Origin: an uncultured Prochlorococcus sp.
Lineage (GTDB): Bacteria; Cyanobacteriota; Cyanobacteriia; PCC-6307; Cyanobiaceae
NCBI GenBank assembly: GCA_902587615.1
Contig: CACILY010000003.1
Span: 1 to 60,853, forward strand
Length of the DNA: 60,853 bases
Direction: 5' to 3'
Shown: piece after piece, positions 58,358 through 60,853 of the stretch
Numbering within the stretch: the stretch's first letter is position 1
Layout of the letters: the number at the start of each line of letters is the position of its first letter
Notes under the pieces: model-generated
What the model saw: the letters and a program-made list of their open reading frames with translations, nothing else
Told to the model about the DNA's origin: nothing
The model's database searches: none
Position numbers and translations under genes: made by a program

Positions 58358-58969
58358 ATGACTGAAGAAATTGTTTGCCTGAACACATCAAATGCTTCCT
58401 ATCGATTGATTTTGCTTCATGGCTGGGGTGCGAATGCTCAAGATTTAATACCTCTTGGTAAAGCTTTAAGTGAATCTCTTTCAAATGACTTAGAGGTGAT
58501 TTCATTAAATGCGCCTTGTAGGCAATCACAAGGAGTTGGTCGGGAATGGTATCCCCTCTTCCCGCCAGATTGGTCTGTAGCCTCTTCTGCAATAGACCAT
58601 TTACGATCCCGTATACAGGCACTTGCTACCGAGGATACGCCGTTAGAGTCTTCGGCTATTTTGGGCTTTTCACAAGGCGGTGCAATGGCTTTGGCTAGTG
58701 GGTGCGACTTGCCTGTAGCAGGTCTTATTTGCTGTAGTGCCTATGCTCACCCAGGCTGGACTCCTCCAGAACACATACCTCCTTTACTCTTGTCTCACGG
58801 CAAGAATGATCAAGTTGTCCCTTTCCAAGCGTCTGAAAAAATTAAAAATCTTTGCACTGAAAAAGGATTGGACGCGAATCTAATACCCTTTGAAGGAGGA
58901 CATGAAATACCAATAGATTTGTTGAATTTATTTCAGAAGAATCTTTTCAAATGGTTCGAAAAGAAATAA
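58358..58969 (+). CDS. Alpha/beta-hydrolase, carboxylesterase/phospholipase type
   Basis: A 203-residue small esterase of the phospholipase/carboxylesterase family. The oxyanion region is LILLHGWGANAQDLIPLGKA, the nucleophile elbow ILGFSQGGAMALASG with Ser, the acid HGKNDQVVP, and the histidine FEGGHEIPIDLL, so the triad is complete. No signal peptide is visible, so it is cytoplasmic. Natural substrate unknown; relatives hydrolyse short acyl esters or lysophospholipids. Convergent with the DUF3155 gene. Confidence 0.88.
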   Translation: MTEEIVCLNTSNASYRLILLHGWGANAQDLIPLGKALSESLSNDLEVISLNAPCRQSQGVGREWYPLFPPDWSVASSAIDHLRSRIQALATEDTPLESSAILGFSQGGAMALASGCDLPVAGLICCSAYAHPGWTPPEHIPPLLLSHGKNDQVVPFQASEKIKNLCTEKGLDANLIPFEGGHEIPIDLLNLFQKNLFKWFEKK

Positions 58970-58983
58970 GCTTTTCTGCTTAG

Positions 58984-59352
58984 TTAAACAAAGGCGTATT
59001 CATATTCTTCAATCTCTTCCCAATCATCAGCTGTAAGTTCTAGACCTTCAAAAATTTTTTCTTCACCTATGCAATCGACAATTGATCTTAAAGAAGGAAA
59101 AAGAAAATGATTCTCTTCTGCATATTGAGCACTAAACAATCCTTTCTCTCCCCAGAAAAAACGATCTGTTGTGTGCTCATTTCTGCGGACATTTAAAACT
59201 GTAGGTGAATTTAATCCACTTTCGGCTATGTAATGTCTAGCGGCCGTAACCGGTTTGTGCTTTCCTGTCTCTAGGTGGAATGTTGGGACATGAGCCATTA
59301 CTCTTTGTCCCGCAAGACGCCTGCGGCTAATTCTCTTGCGCTTCTTAGACAT
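58984..59352 (-). CDS. DUF3155 family protein
   Basis: A 122-residue protein with a strongly basic N terminus (SKKRKRISRRRLAGQRVMAH) and an acidic C terminus (EEIEEYEYAF), a pattern seen in cyanobacterial DUF3155 proteins. The basic start could bind nucleic acid, but nothing proves it. ATG at 59352; the ribosome binding site AGGAG nine bases upstream sits inside the palindrome ACTCCT-TT-AGGAGT. Confidence 0.8.
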   Translation of the reverse strand: MSKKRKRISRRRLAGQRVMAHVPTFHLETGKHKPVTAARHYIAESGLNSPTVLNVRRNEHTTDRFFWGEKGLFSAQYAEENHFLFPSLRSIVDCIGEEKIFEGLELTADDWEEIEEYEYAFV

Positions 59353-59418
59353 AAATACAACTCCTAAAGGAGTAAGAATGGGAATGAATCAGAGAGGCTT
59401 TTTTATCACCTAGATGAA

Positions 59419-59449
59419 ATAATTTCTGAGAAGTTAAAACAGAAATTAT
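59419..59449. repeat. Perfect 10-base inverted repeat (first of two)
   Basis: Arms ATAATTTCTG and CAGAAATTAT around an 11-base loop, in the gap between the DUF3155 gene (minus) and a possible small plus-strand gene. It is flanked by two copies of ATCACCT (59405-59411 and 59448-59454), the second of which starts a further small stem, CACCT-TTCT-AGGTG (59450-59463). No T-run follows on either strand, so a terminator is unlikely. Confidence 0.7.
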
Positions 59450-59460
59450 CACCTTTCTAG

Positions 59461-59646
59461 GTGGTGGTTATGGCTTTATTTTTGTCGATTTTATATACGA
59501 CAAAAATAAATTCTGGTCTATTTAGCAAACCCAGGAAAGCAGCCCCATCAATCTCTGCTATAACCTTGGCAGCACTTAGTGCAGCTTTTTTGCTAAATCA
59601 ACCTTTAAAACAACTCTTCTTAAGGCAATTGGCTAGCCCCATATAA
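59461..59646 (+). CDS. Possible small membrane protein
   Basis: A 61-residue reading frame that may or may not be expressed. It starts with GTG at 59461 (an ATG at 59470 would give 58 residues). It predicts one or two hydrophobic segments (MALFLSILY and ISAITLAALSAAFLLNQPL) split by a basic stretch (KPRKAAP). I do not recognise it. Its early codons coincide with a 12-base inverted repeat, which is unusual for a coding start and lowers confidence. The kinase gene begins 77 bases after its stop. Confidence 0.38.
   Translation: MVVMALFLSILYTTKINSGLFSKPRKAAPSISAITLAALSAAFLLNQPLKQLFLRQLASPI
59476..59509. repeat. Perfect 12-base inverted repeat (second of two)
   Basis: Arms TTATTTTTGTCG and CGACAAAAATAA with a 10-base A/T-rich loop. 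The 5' arm is T-rich and the 3' arm A-rich, the reverse of an intrinsic terminator. It begins 26 bases after the first inverted repeat and lies within the possible small gene, or upstream of the histidine kinase if that gene is not real. Confidence 0.75.
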
Positions 59647-59723
59647 TATCTTAATACTTTTTTTGTAGTTTTCAAGTCGTTTACCTTCCTTTTTGTATGG
59701 CTCATATTTAAAAATGGCCTGAT

Positions 59724-60851
59724 ATGTATTTCTCTGATCGATTTTTAAATTTAATCGAACAACAGTTGATCTCCTATGAGGAAGATCCGGTTGTTGAGCA
59801 ACTTGTTGTCTATGTAGCTCAGAAAAATGATAGCGATGAACCTAGCTTGAAGGTTGTAGGGGAATGGCCTCGTTTAAAAAAAGTTTTACAGCCTTTAGAA
59901 ACAGATCGAGAATTGAGGGCACCATCACCTAATAGGCGTTGGTATCCACTTCAGGAGGGCACTATATTACTCGGAGTATTAAGGGTTGAGAGAGCAGATG
60001 ATATAGAAGAGTGGCCAGAGTCCTTGGATGAGCGATTGCAATCAACTGCAATGACTCTTACTTATTTCCTTGGATTAGAGCTTGAAAGTAAACGACTTTT
60101 AAATCAATTAACCAATCAAAGTGAGCAAATAGGGTTAATGGTTCATCAATTGAGGAACCCTTTAGCTGCGTTGAGAACTTATGCGAAATTACTGTTAAGG
60201 AAATTAGGTGCTGAGAATGATTATCAAGATTTAGTTAAAGGATTATTGAATGAACAAGCTCAATTAACTAAATATGTGTCCGTATTAGATGATTTAAGCC
60301 AGGTCAAATTGCCATCTGCTCCAATGGCTTCATCTAGATTATTGCTTCCACCTGTTTTACATAAAAACAACTCTTTGAATTTAAGAACTTTAATTGAACC
60401 TTTAATTGATAGAGCTTCTGCTACGGCTAATTTGCAAGGGAGGAATTGGATTGGACCAAAGACTTGGCCTGATTGGATTGACAGCCCGAGACCATTTGCC
60501 GAAAGTGTTATTGCAGAAATTTTGGCCAATCTTTTGGAAAATGCTTTTAGATATAGTCCTAAAAATGCATCTATTGGACTTCATTTGAATCATCTAGGTT
60601 TGTGTTTATGGGATGAAGGAGAAGATATTCAAGAAGAGGAACGAAAGCTGATTTTTAATAAGGGTTTTCGTGGGAAAGGCAGTTCTGAAAAAAATGGAAG
60701 TGGACTCGGTTTAGCTCTTGGATCAGAATTAGCTAAGCAATTTGGTGGACAACTTAAATTAATAAGCTGTCCATTCGATTTTGATGAATCACTGCCTAAG
60801 AAAGGCAATGCATTTGTTATTTACCTTCCTAAAGATTCATTGACAGAATAA
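59724..60851 (+). CDS. Sensor histidine kinase, Hik2/CSK-like
   Basis: A 375-residue soluble histidine kinase without membrane helices. The N-terminal 110 residues look like a GAF-type sensor domain (DRFLNLIEQQLISYEEDPVV; GTILLGVLRVERADD). The H-box is LMVHQLRNPLAALRTYAKLL with His141, then the ATPase N-box LANLLENAFRYSPKNAS, G1 CLWDEGEDIQ, F/G2 GRGSSEKNGSGLGLALG-type (GKGSSEKNGSGLGLALGSEL). The H-box resembles that of Synechocystis Hik2 and plastid CSK, which respond to plastoquinone redox state; assigning that role is inference. No response regulator lies beside it in the window. The stop is at the right edge, so the gene is complete. Confidence 0.9.
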   Translation: MYFSDRFLNLIEQQLISYEEDPVVEQLVVYVAQKNDSDEPSLKVVGEWPRLKKVLQPLETDRELRAPSPNRRWYPLQEGTILLGVLRVERADDIEEWPESLDERLQSTAMTLTYFLGLELESKRLLNQLTNQSEQIGLMVHQLRNPLAALRTYAKLLLRKLGAENDYQDLVKGLLNEQAQLTKYVSVLDDLSQVKLPSAPMASSRLLLPPVLHKNNSLNLRTLIEPLIDRASATANLQGRNWIGPKTWPDWIDSPRPFAESVIAEILANLLENAFRYSPKNASIGLHLNHLGLCLWDEGEDIQEEERKLIFNKGFRGKGSSEKNGSGLGLALGSELAKQFGGQLKLISCPFDFDESLPKKGNAFVIYLPKDSLTE

Positions 60852-60853
60852 AA

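Noticed and set aside
59360-59373. Palindrome ACTCCT-TT-AGGAGT holding the ribosome binding site of the DUF3155 gene
   Set aside because: The loop would be too small for the full stem; the shorter stem is weak, and SD sequences easily create such symmetry.

Overview
The window reads as a stretch of a marine picocyanobacterial chromosome, most likely a low-light-adapted Prochlorococcus. Supporting signs are the AT-rich composition, very short intergenic gaps, frequent TTG/GTG starts, genes for photosystem II (psbA, psbO, psbH, psbI), a plant-type bicarbonate uptake set (bicA, sbtA, sbtB), CP12, CrtR, NtcA and Amt, and many small proteins of families known mainly from cyanobacteria. The organism assignment is inference from protein content; no rRNA is present.

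Layout. 1-4.5 kb: the start of clpB (cut by the window edge), enolase, an ABC1/UbiB kinase and two small unknowns. 4.5-8.6 kb: a thioredoxin-reductase-like flavoprotein without a recognisable NADPH site, then the bicA-sbtA-sbtB inorganic-carbon operon. 8.7-14.9 kb: dnaJ-like, hemB, a VOC protein, mutS2, obgE and a small protein, all on the plus strand and closed by a strong terminator. 15-18.4 kb: cp12, a DUF2301 membrane protein, a glutathionyl-hydroquinone-reductase-like protein, an aspartoacylase-like protein and a lipoprotein. 18.4-25.2 kb: psbA with a structured leader, aroC, ftsH, sat and psbO; this clusters the D1 subunit, the probable D1-repair protease and the oxygen-evolving extrinsic protein. 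25.3-31.5 kb: coaBC, two small cyanobacterial proteins, pyrB, a 3-methyladenine glycosylase, a creatininase-family protein, gatC, crtR and tRNA-Leu. 31.6-38.7 kb: ileS, two unknown/DUF proteins, trmB, a TxlA/HCF164-like thioredoxin and the cobA/O-like - dcd - thyX operon. 38.9-45.1 kb: ntcA, a DUF3084 membrane protein coupled to a RuvC/YqgF-like nuclease, pth, psbH, psbI and a cysteine-free LptD-like protein. 45.1-53.2 kb: leuD, leuC, cinA, glyA, tRNA-Arg, two small proteins, murJ and sfsA. 53.2-60.9 kb: amt1 behind a perfect NtcA box, ispH, a DoxX protein, purH, an esterase, a DUF3155 protein, a pair of striking inverted repeats and a sensor histidine kinase resembling Hik2/CSK.

Functionally this is core genome: carbon concentration and Calvin-cycle control (bicA/sbtAB, cp12), PSII structure and repair (psbA, psbO, psbH, psbI, ftsH), nitrogen control (ntcA and its likely target amt1), nucleotide and amino-acid synthesis, and translation. 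I see no insertion sequence, prophage, CRISPR array, toxin-antitoxin module or defence island. The points most worth a second look are small: the NADPH-site-less TrxR-like protein, a cob(I)alamin adenosyltransferase homologue without its P-loop lysine, the DUF3084/RNase-H-like pair, several unexplained palindromes and hairpins (psbA leader, cobA-ntcA gap, psbI downstream, 59.4-59.5 kb) and the NtcA site at amt1.
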